64,000 bases of DNA from Marinomonas sp. SBI8L. Lineage in GTDB: Bacteria > Pseudomonadota > Gammaproteobacteria > Pseudomonadales > Marinomonadaceae. Positions 52,356 through 62,745 of this stretch are shown piece by piece. The stretch lies in assembly GCF_001624705.1 (NCBI RefSeq), contig NZ_JSEO01000005.1:248001-312000 (forward strand). The letters are read 5' to 3'. The position numbers and the translations under genes are program-made. Below the pieces are notes generated by a model. The model saw only the letters and a program-made list of their open reading frames with translations. It was not told the origin of the DNA and searched no databases. Numbering within the stretch: position 1 is the first letter of the stretch; every line of letters starts with the position of its first letter.

Positions 52356-54698
52356 CTAGTCAGCCAAATTACTTAACAAGGTACGCTGTGCACTTCTGTA
52401 CTCACCCTTACGAGGTTTATTAAGTTGGTATGAACCATCGTTTTGTAGCACCCAGCTTTGAGTATTATCCGTAATATAGGTTTCTAACTCTTTCTTAACA
52501 CGTCTTGCTAGTTTTGGATCTTGAATAGGGAAAGCAACTTCAATTCGGTTATTCAAGTTTCTATCCATACCATCAGCACTTGATAGGTATACCAAAGGAG
52601 AACGGTTATTGTAGAAGTAATAAACCCTTGTATGCTCCAAGAATCGCCCAATAATTGAACGCACTCTGATATTGGAAGACACACCTTTGATACCTGGACG
52701 TAAGGTACAAATACCACGCACAATCAGGTCAATTTTAACCCCTGCTTGAGACGCTTTATAAAGCGCCTGCACTAGCCTTTGCTCGGTAAGCGAGTTCACT
52801 TTAATAATGATTCTAGATGGATTACCACTTCTCGCACTTTCAGCTTCTTTGGCAATCATATCCAGCAAACGGTCTCTTAACGTAAAAGGTGCGTGAAGAA
52901 TTTTCTTCACTTTCAACTCTTTACTCATACCAGTTAACTGCTGGAATACCTTATGGATATCTTCACCAATATCGCTGTCACAGGTTAGCAAGCTATAGTC
53001 AGTATAAAGACGCGCATTACCAGCATGGTAGTTACCTGTTCCTAGGTGAACGTAGCGTCTTAAAACGCTGCCTTCACGACGTACTATCAATATCATCTTA
53101 GCGTGTGTTTTATGACGTACAACGCCATAAACAACAATGGCTCCAGCATCTTGAAGCCTACTTGCTAAGGCAAGGTTTTCCGCTTCATCAAATCGCGCCC
53201 TTAATTCGATAACTACTGTCACCTCTTTACCATTACGCGCAGCATCTACTAGCGCATTAGCAATAGGAGAGCGAGCACCAGTTCGGTAAAGAGTTTGACG
53301 AATGGCCACCACATTTGGGTCTTTCGCGGCATTACTTAAGAAATCAATCACTGGGGCGAAAGATTCATAAGGATGCATCAAGAGGTAATCTTTTTGCCTT
53401 ATCGCCTCAAACATATCATCTCCTTTGGAGGTAGACAGTTTGCGTGGCAACCCTGGAGAGAATGGCGAGTACAGGAGATCAGGACGATCAACGAGATCAA
53501 GAACAGCGAGCAATCGACTTAAGTTAACAGGGCCATCAATCAAGTAAAGGTCATTTTCATGTAGATCAAACTGATCAAGCAAGGAGGTGATCACGCTTTT
53601 TGGACAGTTCTCAGCAACCTCTAAACGTACCGAGCTACCATAATGACGTGTTTGTAACTCAGTCCTTAAAGCACCTGCCAAATCTAAACCAATATCGTCT
53701 GAGTCAACTTCCAAGTCAGCATTACGTGTCAGACGGAATTGATAACTCCCTTTCACCGTCATGCCAGGGAAAAGCTGATCCGCATGGGCATGAATGATAG
53801 AAGATAAGAAAACTAAGTTATCACCATCTTCACTCACTTCTGCAGGCATTTTTACCAAACGCGGCAAAGAACTCGGTGCAGGCACGATAGCAAGACCATT
53901 CTCACGCCCAAAAGCATCTCGCCCTTCTAGTTCAACAACGAAGTTGAAGGTTTTATTAGCAAGACGAGGGAAAGGGTGAGCTGGGTCTAAGCCAATCGGA
54001 CTAATAATAGGCAAGACATTTTCGCGGAAATACTTTTTAACCCAAGCCGCTTGTGACTCAGTCCATAAACTACGGCGTATAAAGTGAACATTATGTTCAG
54101 ATAGTTTAGGAAAGATAATGTCATTTAAAATACGATACTGGCGACGAACTAGCTTATGGGCCTGATCACTGATTTGACGTAAAACTTCTTTTGGATAAAG
54201 GCCATCAGGACCGGTTTGTTCACGGCTAAATTCTAATTGGCTTTTTAGGCCTGCGACACGAATCTCAAAGAACTCATCCATATTGCTGCTAAAGATGCAT
54301 AAGAACATTAGGCGATTTAATACAGGATGGTTCTCATCCATCGCCTGCTCAAGCACACGAGCATGGAAAGCAAGGTTGCTTAACTCTCGGTTAAAGTATA
54401 ATTCCGAGTCATTTAAATCTATTTCTTCCGGTTTGCGTTTTTCGATCGCAACTTTTTTCTGATCCTGCGGTTGTTCTGGGATGGTTTCCAACGCAGGTTC
54501 ATTTACTTCAACAACATCAGAAGCCGGAGCCTCTTTTTTTTCAGTCGGTTCCTTTTTATCTGATGTCTTTTTCTCTAATGTCTTTTTTTCTGGGACTTTT
54601 TTGTCTGCTACTTTCTTCTCAGTCACGCTTTTATCCACCAGCTTCTTATCTAGTATTGTCGTTGTATCTGGTGCAATTTTTCCTGCTAGGTCAGCCAT
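52356..54698 (-). CDS. ppk1: polyphosphate kinase 1 with a Lys-rich N-terminal extension
   Basis: 780 residues, about 90 more than usual. The catalytic core begins near residue 100 (ELYFNRELSNLAFHARVLE) and includes LLMHPYESFAPVIDFL, YRTGARSPIANALVDAA and VVRHKTHAKMILIVRR with the HxK motif of the autophosphorylated His. The first 95 residues are a low-complexity tail of Lys and Glu: five tandem pentapeptides of the form (E/D)KKxx at residues 27-51, then Pro/Glu/Gln-rich sequence. It makes polyphosphate from ATP at the membrane. The tail is of unknown function. Confidence 0.96.
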   Translation of the reverse strand: MADLAGKIAPDTTTILDKKLVDKSVTEKKVADKKVPEKKTLEKKTSDKKEPTEKKEAPASDVVEVNEPALETIPEQPQDQKKVAIEKRKPEEIDLNDSELYFNRELSNLAFHARVLEQAMDENHPVLNRLMFLCIFSSNMDEFFEIRVAGLKSQLEFSREQTGPDGLYPKEVLRQISDQAHKLVRRQYRILNDIIFPKLSEHNVHFIRRSLWTESQAAWVKKYFRENVLPIISPIGLDPAHPFPRLANKTFNFVVELEGRDAFGRENGLAIVPAPSSLPRLVKMPAEVSEDGDNLVFLSSIIHAHADQLFPGMTVKGSYQFRLTRNADLEVDSDDIGLDLAGALRTELQTRHYGSSVRLEVAENCPKSVITSLLDQFDLHENDLYLIDGPVNLSRLLAVLDLVDRPDLLYSPFSPGLPRKLSTSKGDDMFEAIRQKDYLLMHPYESFAPVIDFLSNAAKDPNVVAIRQTLYRTGARSPIANALVDAARNGKEVTVVIELRARFDEAENLALASRLQDAGAIVVYGVVRHKTHAKMILIVRREGSVLRRYVHLGTGNYHAGNARLYTDYSLLTCDSDIGEDIHKVFQQLTGMSKELKVKKILHAPFTLRDRLLDMIAKEAESARSGNPSRIIIKVNSLTEQRLVQALYKASQAGVKIDLIVRGICTLRPGIKGVSSNIRVRSIIGRFLEHTRVYYFYNNRSPLVYLSSADGMDRNLNNRIEVAFPIQDPKLARRVKKELETYITDNTQSWVLQNDGSYQLNKPRKGEYRSAQRTLLSNLAD
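54546..54620 (-). repeat. 15-bp tandem repeat inside ppk1
   Basis: Five imperfect 15-base units encode the pentapeptides EKKVA, DKKVP, EKKTL, EKKTS and DKKEP. The unit keeps the reading frame, so gain or loss by slippage would lengthen or shorten the tail without a frameshift. Confidence 0.75.
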
Positions 54699-54907
54699 GA
54701 GTTTTACTACCCCAATTCAACAAAGGTGCAATTGCTTAACTCTTTTTCTATATCAAAAAGAGTTTATTTTTTAAAACTACTCTTACCTGTATAACACAAT
54801 TTTATGAAGTTAACGTACATCCTTGTGCTAACTCACATTTTTATTGCAAATTTATTCAAGCTTGAGCAGTTTCACACTCATGGTCGCAAGTTAAGATGAC
54901 TTTTTGA

Positions 54908-55933
<1,026 letters not shown>

Positions 55934-55937
55934 TTAC

Positions 55938-57860
55938 TTAACTGAGAGACGCTTCCGCTTCTTCTAGGCTTTCTTGTGCCTCGAACCAAGCTTCTTCATT
56001 GTCTTCCAATTCTTTTTTCCATTTAGCCTCATCCGCTAACAAGGCCTGCAACTTATCTTTGTTCTTTGCCTCATAAAGCTCACCATCAGCCATTTTCTCA
56101 CTGATATCATCGAGTTTCTCTTGTGCTTTATGCACGGCTTTTTCATGTTTCTCTATGAGTTTTCTCAGTGGTCTAAGTTGTTGCCTTAGCTCTGCGGCTT
56201 TACGCCTTTCTTCTTTCTTATCAACTTTCTCAAGATTAACACTGGCATTAGCTTTTTCTTGTTGGCGCCCAGCTAACTGTCGTTTTTGCAGCCAATCATA
56301 ATAAGCAGCTAGATCACCATCAAACTCAGCGACCTGATTATCTGCCACCAAATAAAACTCATCCACAGTACTATTAAGTAGATGACGATCGTGAGATACC
56401 AATAAGATAGATCCTGGGAATTCTTGCAAGGCTTCAGTCAGCGCCTGGCGCATCTCTAAATCTAAGTGGTTAGTCGGTTCATCGAGAATCAATAAATTAG
56501 GCTTGGTCCAGGCAATTAGTGACAGAGCTAAGCGGGCTTTTTCTCCACCAGAAAAGTCACGCACTGTACGCAATGCATCATCACCGATAAAGCCAAAACC
56601 ACCTAAATAACGACGTATGTCACTTTCTAGAGCTGTCGCAGTTAACCTTTGAATATGTAGTACTGGGCTGGCATCAAGGTCTAAGGCACTTAACTGATGT
56701 TGCGAGAAGTAGCCTATTTTTAGATTCTCTCCACATACCCTATCACCACTCAGCAAATCGAGTTCACCCACCAGTGACTTAATGAGTGTTGATTTACCGG
56801 CACCATTTGGCCCCAACAAACCGATACGCTGGCCATCTCGCAAATTGAAGTTACAATGCGGCAATTGAGATGTTGGGCCAGCCCCTTCCACTTGATAGCC
56901 TAAATCAGCTTCGACCAAATTCACTAACTGGGCAGAGGTTTTATCCGCTACAGGAATACTAAACTGGAACTGGGAATCAATATGAGCAGGGGCGATATCG
57001 CCCATTTTCTCCAGCATTTTTAAGCGACTTTGCGCCTGCTTAGCTTTTGTCGCCTTATATCTGAATCTATCTACATAGGTTTGCAAATGGGCTTTACGTG
57101 TTTGCTGGCGCTCATAGTTGGCTTGCTGTTGAGCCAGATGAGCGGCACGCTGACGCTCATAATCCGAGTAGTTCCCTTTATAAACAGTCAGCTTTTTCTG
57201 ATAAAGATGAATAATGTGGGTCGTGATGGCATCTAAAAAATCCCTGTCATGGGAAATAAGAATGAGAGTGCCAGGGTATTGGCGTAGCCAAGACTCGAGC
57301 CACATCACCGCATCGAGATCCAAGTGGTTAGTTGGCTCATCAAGTAATAGCACATCAGAAGGGCACATAAGCGCTTTGGCAAGGTTCAAACGTATGCGCC
57401 AGCCACCAGAAAAGTCTGTTACTGGTTTCGCCATGTCTGCCATTTTAAAACCCAGTCCCTGCAACAAGGTTTCGGCTCTCGACCTTGAACTGTAACCATG
57501 AGCCGTCTCGAACTCACCTAACCAATGGGCATGAGCACTGGCATCATTTTTCTGTTCCGCTTGCTCTATCTTGGCTTCTATTTCTCTTAGCCATTCATCT
57601 CCATCAAGACAATAATCCAGTGCACTGCGATCAGTATCTGTCACTTCTTGCGCCATAAAGGCAATACGTCTTTGTTGAGGAAAGACCACTTCGCCAGTAT
57701 CAGCATGAAGGTCACCACGCAACATGGCAAAAAGTGATGATTTACCTGCGCCATTAGCGCCAATCAAGCCTACTTTTTGGCCTTCATATATGGTCAAATC
57801 AGCCATTTCTAGCAGAAATTGACGGCCTCGCTGTAAACTTACTTGGGTAAACTGGATCAT
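55938..57860 (-). CDS. yheS: ABC-F family ATPase, YheS-like
   Basis: 640 residues with two ABC cassettes and no membrane segment. First cassette: Walker A IGANGAGKSSLFAMLRG, signature DFSGGWRIRLNLAKAL, Walker B VLLLDEPTNHLDLD. Linker near residues 235-300 is helical and basic. Second cassette: LLGPNGAGKSTLIKSLVG, FSGGEKARLALSLI. The last 90 residues are a coiled coil. ABC-F proteins act on the ribosome; the N-terminus MIQFTQVSLQRGRQFLLEMA fits the YheS branch. It is divergent from the TIGR02444 gene. Confidence 0.93.
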   Translation of the reverse strand: MIQFTQVSLQRGRQFLLEMADLTIYEGQKVGLIGANGAGKSSLFAMLRGDLHADTGEVVFPQQRRIAFMAQEVTDTDRSALDYCLDGDEWLREIEAKIEQAEQKNDASAHAHWLGEFETAHGYSSRSRAETLLQGLGFKMADMAKPVTDFSGGWRIRLNLAKALMCPSDVLLLDEPTNHLDLDAVMWLESWLRQYPGTLILISHDRDFLDAITTHIIHLYQKKLTVYKGNYSDYERQRAAHLAQQQANYERQQTRKAHLQTYVDRFRYKATKAKQAQSRLKMLEKMGDIAPAHIDSQFQFSIPVADKTSAQLVNLVEADLGYQVEGAGPTSQLPHCNFNLRDGQRIGLLGPNGAGKSTLIKSLVGELDLLSGDRVCGENLKIGYFSQHQLSALDLDASPVLHIQRLTATALESDIRRYLGGFGFIGDDALRTVRDFSGGEKARLALSLIAWTKPNLLILDEPTNHLDLEMRQALTEALQEFPGSILLVSHDRHLLNSTVDEFYLVADNQVAEFDGDLAAYYDWLQKRQLAGRQQEKANASVNLEKVDKKEERRKAAELRQQLRPLRKLIEKHEKAVHKAQEKLDDISEKMADGELYEAKNKDKLQALLADEAKWKKELEDNEEAWFEAQESLEEAEASLS

Positions 57861-57973
57861 GTTTCAATTATTCTCTAGTCATGCAGTGCTGTGTTTTTAC
57901 AGCAGTTAGATTATAAGGGTCATTACGCGCTGACTATTAGCTAAGATAAATAGCGCGAACTATAAGGTGTTCT

Positions 57974-58570
57974 ATGTGTTCAGCTCATTCAAAAGCCATC
58001 ACTAACCAAGCCTCAGAAGAAGAAGATTTTCACTTGTTGGAGAATGTATTTTGGCAATTTTCTCTCGATTTATATGTTAAACCTGAGGTTGCAAACTATT
58101 GCCTGGCTTTGCAAGACCAGCACAATATGCAGGTTAATCTTCTGCTTTATAGTATTTGGCTTAGTGCTGAAGGCTGCATTCTAGAGCCTCAACTCATAAA
58201 ACAAAATAGCCAATTACAAAACTGGTTGAGTGAGATTATTCCTTCTATCAGGCTGGCACGAAAAAATGTTGGCGAAAATTCTAAACAAGACCCTCTTTAT
58301 AAGCAATTAAAAGCCTGTGAACTTAAGGCAGAGCAAAAAGCACAAGCCATACTCTATGCAATAAAGCGCACCTATATCAGCGAGCTAACTCTTATTGAAC
58401 AGAAAAATCATGGCGACGTTAAAGCTCTTCTTGAATTCAACTTAAGCCTTTGCTGGCAAGCATTCTCTGATTGTGGTGAAAAAAAACCTGAACCTAAGCT
58501 AATAAAAGAATTTAGCCAGTGGATGATTATGGATAGCGAGCGTAAAATAGAAGGTAAATTTAAACATTAA
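57974..58570 (+). CDS. TIGR02444 family protein (DUF2390)
   Basis: 198 residues, AAGGTG upstream of the ATG. The family core is NVFWQFSLDLYVKPEVANYC, followed by LQDQHNMQVNLLLYSIWLSA. The protein is soluble and mostly helical. No function is established for the family; in relatives it also sits beside yheS, opposite in strand. It is 51 bp upstream of hslO and probably co-transcribed with it. Confidence 0.85.
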   Translation: MCSAHSKAITNQASEEEDFHLLENVFWQFSLDLYVKPEVANYCLALQDQHNMQVNLLLYSIWLSAEGCILEPQLIKQNSQLQNWLSEIIPSIRLARKNVGENSKQDPLYKQLKACELKAEQKAQAILYAIKRTYISELTLIEQKNHGDVKALLEFNLSLCWQAFSDCGEKKPEPKLIKEFSQWMIMDSERKIEGKFKH

Positions 58571-58621
58571 GTAATGAGACAAGTTTAAGCCTGCCTCCTT
58601 ACAAGCTAAGGTAATACGACC

Positions 58622-59515
58622 GTGAACGACACAAGCCAACTCAGTGCGAATCAATTAAACGAAATACAACGCTTTTCTTTTGATAATACTAATGTACGCG
58701 GTGAGCGCGTTATTTTGAATCAAGCTTACCAAGAGATCATTCAACGCAAAAACTACCCTGCACCTCTAGAGAACCTATTAGGTGAATTTGTGGCAGCAAT
58801 TGCACTTCTCAGAGACATTATCAAGATTGATGGCGTCCTTTCTCTACAAGCAAAGGGAGAAGGAGATCTATCCGCTATCATGGTGGAATGTGATGAGTTG
58901 CAAAACTTACGCGGCATTGCTCAGTGGCAAGATGGTGCAGCCTTCCCTGAGCAGATATCACTAAAAGAAACGTTAGCAGGCGGCTACCTTGTTATTACCA
59001 TTACACCAACCAATGGCCGCAGATACCAAGGGGTTGTTGAACTAGTGGGTAACTCGCTTGCAGAATGCCTTGAGCAATACTTTACTCAATCCGAACAGTT
59101 ACCTAGCCGCGTTTGGTTAGCCGCTGACGGTGCAAGCTGCGCAGGTCTATTTCTACAGAGATTACCTGCAGAACAAGCTAAAGAAGACGATGAAGATGCC
59201 TGGGAAAGATTCGTTCACTTGGCTTCAACCGTAAAAGATGACGAGCTTTTAAAGCTTGATACGCTTGAGCTTCTTCACCGCTTATATCATGAAGAAGAGT
59301 TACGCTTTTATGACGCTAAAGCAATGCAGTTCAATTGTTCTTGCTCTCGCCAAAGAACACTTGAAGCGTTAATTTCAATTGGTGCAGAGGAAATCAAAGA
59401 GATTTTATTAGAACAAGGCTCTATCAATATTGACTGCCAATTCTGCGCTGAGCATTACCAATTTTTAGAAGCAGATTTGGTCAATGTTCTAGGTGAGCAC
59501 GCAAAAACTCACTAG
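58622..59515 (+). CDS. hslO: redox-regulated chaperone Hsp33
   Basis: 297 residues, GTG start at 58622; no strong ribosome site is seen. The N-terminal domain begins ENQIQRF-like (NEIQRFSFDNTNVRGERVIL). The C-terminal zinc switch has Cys near 239 and 241 (FNCSCSRQR) and near 272 and 275 (DCQFCAEHY), the CxCx..CxxC motif. Zinc release after oxidation turns it into an ATP-independent holdase. It is followed by MITE copy 5. Confidence 0.95.
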   Translation: MNDTSQLSANQLNEIQRFSFDNTNVRGERVILNQAYQEIIQRKNYPAPLENLLGEFVAAIALLRDIIKIDGVLSLQAKGEGDLSAIMVECDELQNLRGIAQWQDGAAFPEQISLKETLAGGYLVITITPTNGRRYQGVVELVGNSLAECLEQYFTQSEQLPSRVWLAADGASCAGLFLQRLPAEQAKEDDEDAWERFVHLASTVKDDELLKLDTLELLHRLYHEEELRFYDAKAMQFNCSCSRQRTLEALISIGAEEIKEILLEQGSINIDCQFCAEHYQFLEADLVNVLGEHAKTH

Positions 59516-59551
59516 TATTTGAAGCCAATTCAGAATACTTGCTAAATTAAT

Positions 59552-59576
59552 CTAGGGGAAAAAGACTTTTTCCTAG
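59552..59576 (+). terminator. possible terminator after hslO, split by a MITE
   Basis: CTAGG (59552-59556) pairs with CCTAG (59572-59576), with AAAA and TTTT inside. The second CTAG is also the left target site of MITE copy 5, so the element sits at the edge of this hairpin. Confidence 0.4.
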
Positions 59577-59843
59577 GGAACCTGCGAATAAGTCCTCCCG
59601 CCTCAGCGTGTGGATAAAAGCGCCTAGGTTTATGGCGAGGGACGTAACTTAATAGTTATTCTATTGATAAGGCCCTCAACTTAAAGATAGGGCTTTTAGA
59701 CCACGCCCTTCGGGTCTTTCAGAAAAAGCGCCACCCTGTGTTGTCCCTTTTCGAAAGGTGCCTACATTACGTCAAAGTGACGCCTTGCTTGACGCTTTTT
59801 CTGAAAAGACTGAGAAGAGGTGACTTAATCGCAGGTTCCCTAG
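59573..59843 (+). mobile_element. IS5-type MITE, copy 5 (263 bp plus CTAG duplication)
   Basis: The best-preserved copy: GGAACC at 59577 to GGTTCC at 59839, perfect CTAG on both sides (59573-59576 and 59840-59843). Terminal repeats GGAACCTGCGAATAAGT and ACTTAATCGCAGGTTCC match but for one base. It contains the internal inverted repeat TTTCAGAAAAAGCG / CGCTTTTTCTGAAAA and a perfect DnaA-box word TGTGGATAA at 59609-59617. It has no coding frame. The next gene's stop codon is one base from the right CTAG. Confidence 0.92.
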
Positions 59844-59844
59844 A

Positions 59845-60258
59845 TTAATTGACAAACTCCAACAAAGAAACCAAATCTCTCCAAGTAATTATTCCCACGA
59901 GACGCCCCTTATCTAAAACAGGTATACAAGATATACGTGCATTTAGCATCCACTCAACAACCTTGTTTAAAGAGTCATCTAGTGACACACAAATAGGTTG
60001 TCGTGTCATAACTTGATGAGCCGCTTTATCAAGGACATCAAGGTCTCTTGTCATCTCGGCTGCAGTATCTAAAAAAGGGCTCACTAACCTCAGAATATCT
60101 CTATCAGAAATAATACCCACTAGCTCCTCCCCATCTAATACTGGTAGATGGTGAAAGCCATGTTTTTCAAGCAAGCTTCTCACCTCCCCCAAACGCGTAT
60201 CCATATCAACACTAATAGGAGCCGTCTTCATCACCTGAGCAATTGTTAAATTCTTCAT
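59845..60258 (-). CDS. CBS-domain protein
   Basis: 137 residues made of two CBS motifs in tandem: residues 5-60 (QVMKTAPISVDMDTRLGEVR, ending GIISDRDILR) and 80-135 (QVMTRQPICVSLDDSLNKVV, ending GIITWRDLVSLL). CBS pairs usually bind adenine nucleotides and sense energy state. It is a stand-alone pair with no effector domain. It converges on hslO across MITE copy 5. Its partner or target is unknown. Confidence 0.92.
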   Translation of the reverse strand: MKNLTIAQVMKTAPISVDMDTRLGEVRSLLEKHGFHHLPVLDGEELVGIISDRDILRLVSPFLDTAAEMTRDLDVLDKAAHQVMTRQPICVSLDDSLNKVVEWMLNARISCIPVLDKGRLVGIITWRDLVSLLEFVN

Positions 60259-60672
60259 TTGATATACTTCATCCTTTGATAATCGCTAGAAACATATATT
60301 TCACAAATAGCAAAAAAGAAAAATTAGTATCTAAACTTTGTTGCTAAAATACGTAAAATCTTAGTCAAAATCTGACATCTTCTGAGTTTTATCAAGATAC
60401 TCAAGCTGATAATAAACATAACAGAGATAAATGCGCCTCATACCGATGTCTAACAAGACATTGATCATAAAATCCGTATAATTTAGTCCATCCACGCAAC
60501 AGAAAGTTACATACTGGTCAAAACCTGACCTGAATTATCATACTGTTGAGAGAAGCAACTTTAAGTAAAATTATCCATTTTTACTCACAATAATAAGTAC
60601 TAAAACGTACAAAATAGATGTTAAAGATTGCTCTCAATCCACCAAAATTGGCGATGAAATGGCGATACAGTA
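60259..60672. other. 414-bp gap between divergent CBS gene and mqo
   Basis: The region is AT-rich and should hold both promoters. A TATAAT word lies at 60477-60482 but without a well-placed -35. I saw no repeat, hairpin or clear operator; FNR/ArcA-type control of mqo cannot be judged. Confidence 0.4.
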
Positions 60673-62166
60673 ATGACCCAGAAATCTGTAGATGTACTAT
60701 TAGTAGGGGCAGGTGCGATGAGCACAACCCTTGGCACGCTGCTAAAGCAGCTTGACCCTTCATTAAAAATCACATTGGTTGAACGTTTAGACAGTGTGGC
60801 ACAAGAAAGTACGGATGGCTGGAATAACGCTGGCACAGGCCATGCGGCCTATTGCGAATTAAACTACACACCTGAAAACCAAGACGGTAGCGTCAGCACA
60901 AATAAAGCATTAGAAATTAACGCCGCATTTGAAGTGAGCTTACAATTTTGGTCTTACCTTGTTGAACAAGGTGTACTACCTGAAGCAAGCAAATTCATCA
61001 ATTCAGTTCCGCACCAAAGTTTAGTCTGGGGCGAAAAGAACGTTAACTTTTTACGCACACGATACGCGGCGCTAAAAGAGCATCACTTATTTGCGGGTAT
61101 GGAATACTCAGAAGACCCTGATGTTCTCGCTAAGTGGATGCCTCTTATCATGAAAGACCGCGATATCAATGAAGCCTGTGCGGCAACCCGTATTGCCCAT
61201 GGCTCAGATGTCAACTTTGGCGCCTTAGCTCGTAACATGAGCCTTTTCCTTGATAATGATGAAAATGTCGATTTACTTCTTAGCACTAGTGTTACTGGTT
61301 TCTCTAAACAAGAAAACGGCAGCTGGAATGTAGATCTTGAAGATAAAAATCAAAAACATACTATTAACAGCAAATTTGTCTTCCTCGGTGCTGGTGGTGG
61401 GGCATTACCTCTTTTACAAATGTCAGGCATTGAAGAAAGTAAAGGTTATGGTGGCTTCCCTGTAAGTGGACAGTGGCTTGTATGTGATAAGCCTGAAATT
61501 GTTGAGCAACACTTTGCCAAAGTTTATGGAGCTGCACCTATAGGCGCACCGCCTATGTCTGTCCCTCATTTGGATACCCGCATTATTGATGGTAAAAAAG
61601 CCATTTTGTTTGGCCCTTTTGCTGGTTTTACCACTAAATTCTTGAAAAACGGTTCTTTCCTAGATTTACCAAAAAGCATCAAACTGAATAACCTTAAACA
61701 GATGCTTTCTGTAGGTAAAAATAACATGGACCTGACCCGCTACCTTGTCAGTGAAGTAAGGCAAACTCAAGCAGATAGAGTTGATGCTCTTAGAAGCTTT
61801 TACCCTAATGCCAAAGATGAAGATTGGGAGCTAGCCTATGCCGGGCAACGCGTTCAGATCATCAAGCAAGATAAAGAAACGGGCGGTGGTAAACTTGAGT
61901 TTGGTACCGAAGCGATTGCTTCGAGTGATGGTAGTCTAGCCGCTTTATTAGGTGCTTCTCCTGGTGCTTCAACCACAGTTAATACCATGATAGGCATTCT
62001 TGAACGTTGCTTTGCAGATAAGATGAGCAGCCCAGAATGGCAGGTTAAACTGAAAGAAATGGTACCTTCTTATGGCCAGTCCCTGATTCAAGATAAAGAG
62101 TTGCTGAAACAAGTAAGAAGCCGTACTCTTAGCACATTAAAGCTTGGTGACATGCCAGAAATTTAG
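60673..62166 (+). CDS. mqo: malate:quinone oxidoreductase
   Basis: 497 residues. The FAD-binding N-terminus is VDVLLVGAGAMSTTLGTLL, then WNNAGTGHAAYCELNYTPE, a signature of Mqo. Other parts are SVPHQSLVWGEKNVNFLRTR and LLGASPGASTTVNTMIGIL at the C-terminus. It is a peripheral inner-membrane flavoprotein that oxidises malate to oxaloacetate and passes electrons to quinone. It replaces or complements soluble malate dehydrogenase. Start ATG 60673, ribosome site weak. Confidence 0.97.
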   Translation: MTQKSVDVLLVGAGAMSTTLGTLLKQLDPSLKITLVERLDSVAQESTDGWNNAGTGHAAYCELNYTPENQDGSVSTNKALEINAAFEVSLQFWSYLVEQGVLPEASKFINSVPHQSLVWGEKNVNFLRTRYAALKEHHLFAGMEYSEDPDVLAKWMPLIMKDRDINEACAATRIAHGSDVNFGALARNMSLFLDNDENVDLLLSTSVTGFSKQENGSWNVDLEDKNQKHTINSKFVFLGAGGGALPLLQMSGIEESKGYGGFPVSGQWLVCDKPEIVEQHFAKVYGAAPIGAPPMSVPHLDTRIIDGKKAILFGPFAGFTTKFLKNGSFLDLPKSIKLNNLKQMLSVGKNNMDLTRYLVSEVRQTQADRVDALRSFYPNAKDEDWELAYAGQRVQIIKQDKETGGGKLEFGTEAIASSDGSLAALLGASPGASTTVNTMIGILERCFADKMSSPEWQVKLKEMVPSYGQSLIQDKELLKQVRSRTLSTLKLGDMPEI

Positions 62167-62189
62167 CTCTAAGTTAACCCCATAAAATC

Positions 62190-62221
62190 AAACAAAGCCG
62201 CTTATATAGCGGCTTTGTTTT
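62190..62221 (+). terminator. intrinsic terminator after mqo
   Basis: AAACAAAGCCGC (62190-62201) and GCGGCTTTGTTT (62209-62220) pair perfectly with a 7-base loop and a T-rich end. Confidence 0.92.
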
Positions 62222-62261
62222 ATAAAATTATTAGTAAAAAAATAAAGACAGGATACCTTTT

Positions 62262-62525
62262 ATGACAATGTCATTTGCCCAACGCGCAGATCAAATTTGC
62301 GATCAATTAAGAGAAATTGAACATGCTACAGAAGATAGCGACACCCTATTTTTCTGCGCCTATCTATTAGGCTTATTAGGTGTGCATGGCGGTATTGATG
62401 CTCATGGTCAAACAGAGTTCGACGAAAACTTTGAAGCAGCTCTCAAAGATGCATTTGCTAATGAGAATATGAGTGAAGAAGATCAAGCTCAAATTCTTGC
62501 CCTTTGGAACAAGGTGATCGCTTAA
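62262..62525 (+). CDS. YfcL-family small protein
   Basis: 87 residues, ACAGGA before the ATG. The sequence resembles E. coli YfcL: a helical acidic protein with TLFFCAYLLGLLGVHGGID and a C-terminal LSEEDQAQI-like EEDQAQILALWNKV. Function unknown. It lies 96 bp after mqo, past its terminator, and is monocistronic. Similarity to YfcL is by eye over short segments, so the family call is moderate. Confidence 0.6.
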   Translation: MTMSFAQRADQICDQLREIEHATEDSDTLFFCAYLLGLLGVHGGIDAHGQTEFDENFEAALKDAFANENMSEEDQAQILALWNKVIA

Positions 62526-62745
62526 GCTTCAAGGTGATAAACAAGTTTATTTTTAAATACACCTTGAATTATCTCTTAATGGGCCTCAGCTCTTATAAAG
62601 ACTCTTAATTTTGTTAGTAAATGATTATTTTTTTGTAAAGTTAAAGATGCTGGTCTAGCATTTTGGAACTTTAAATCATTCTATTGATCTGACTGATAAA
62701 CAAACACTAACATATTGATAACACCTTATTGAATGGAACGCTTTT

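Noticed and set aside
54481-54774. Ser/Phe-rich plus-strand frame opposite the ppk1 N-terminus
   Set aside because: It is the complement of the AAG/GAA-rich lysine-glutamate tail of ppk1 and has no independent evidence.
60461-60482. Sigma-70 promoter of mqo (TTGATC and TATAAT)
   Set aside because: The spacing is only 10 bases, far too short for a -35/-10 pair.
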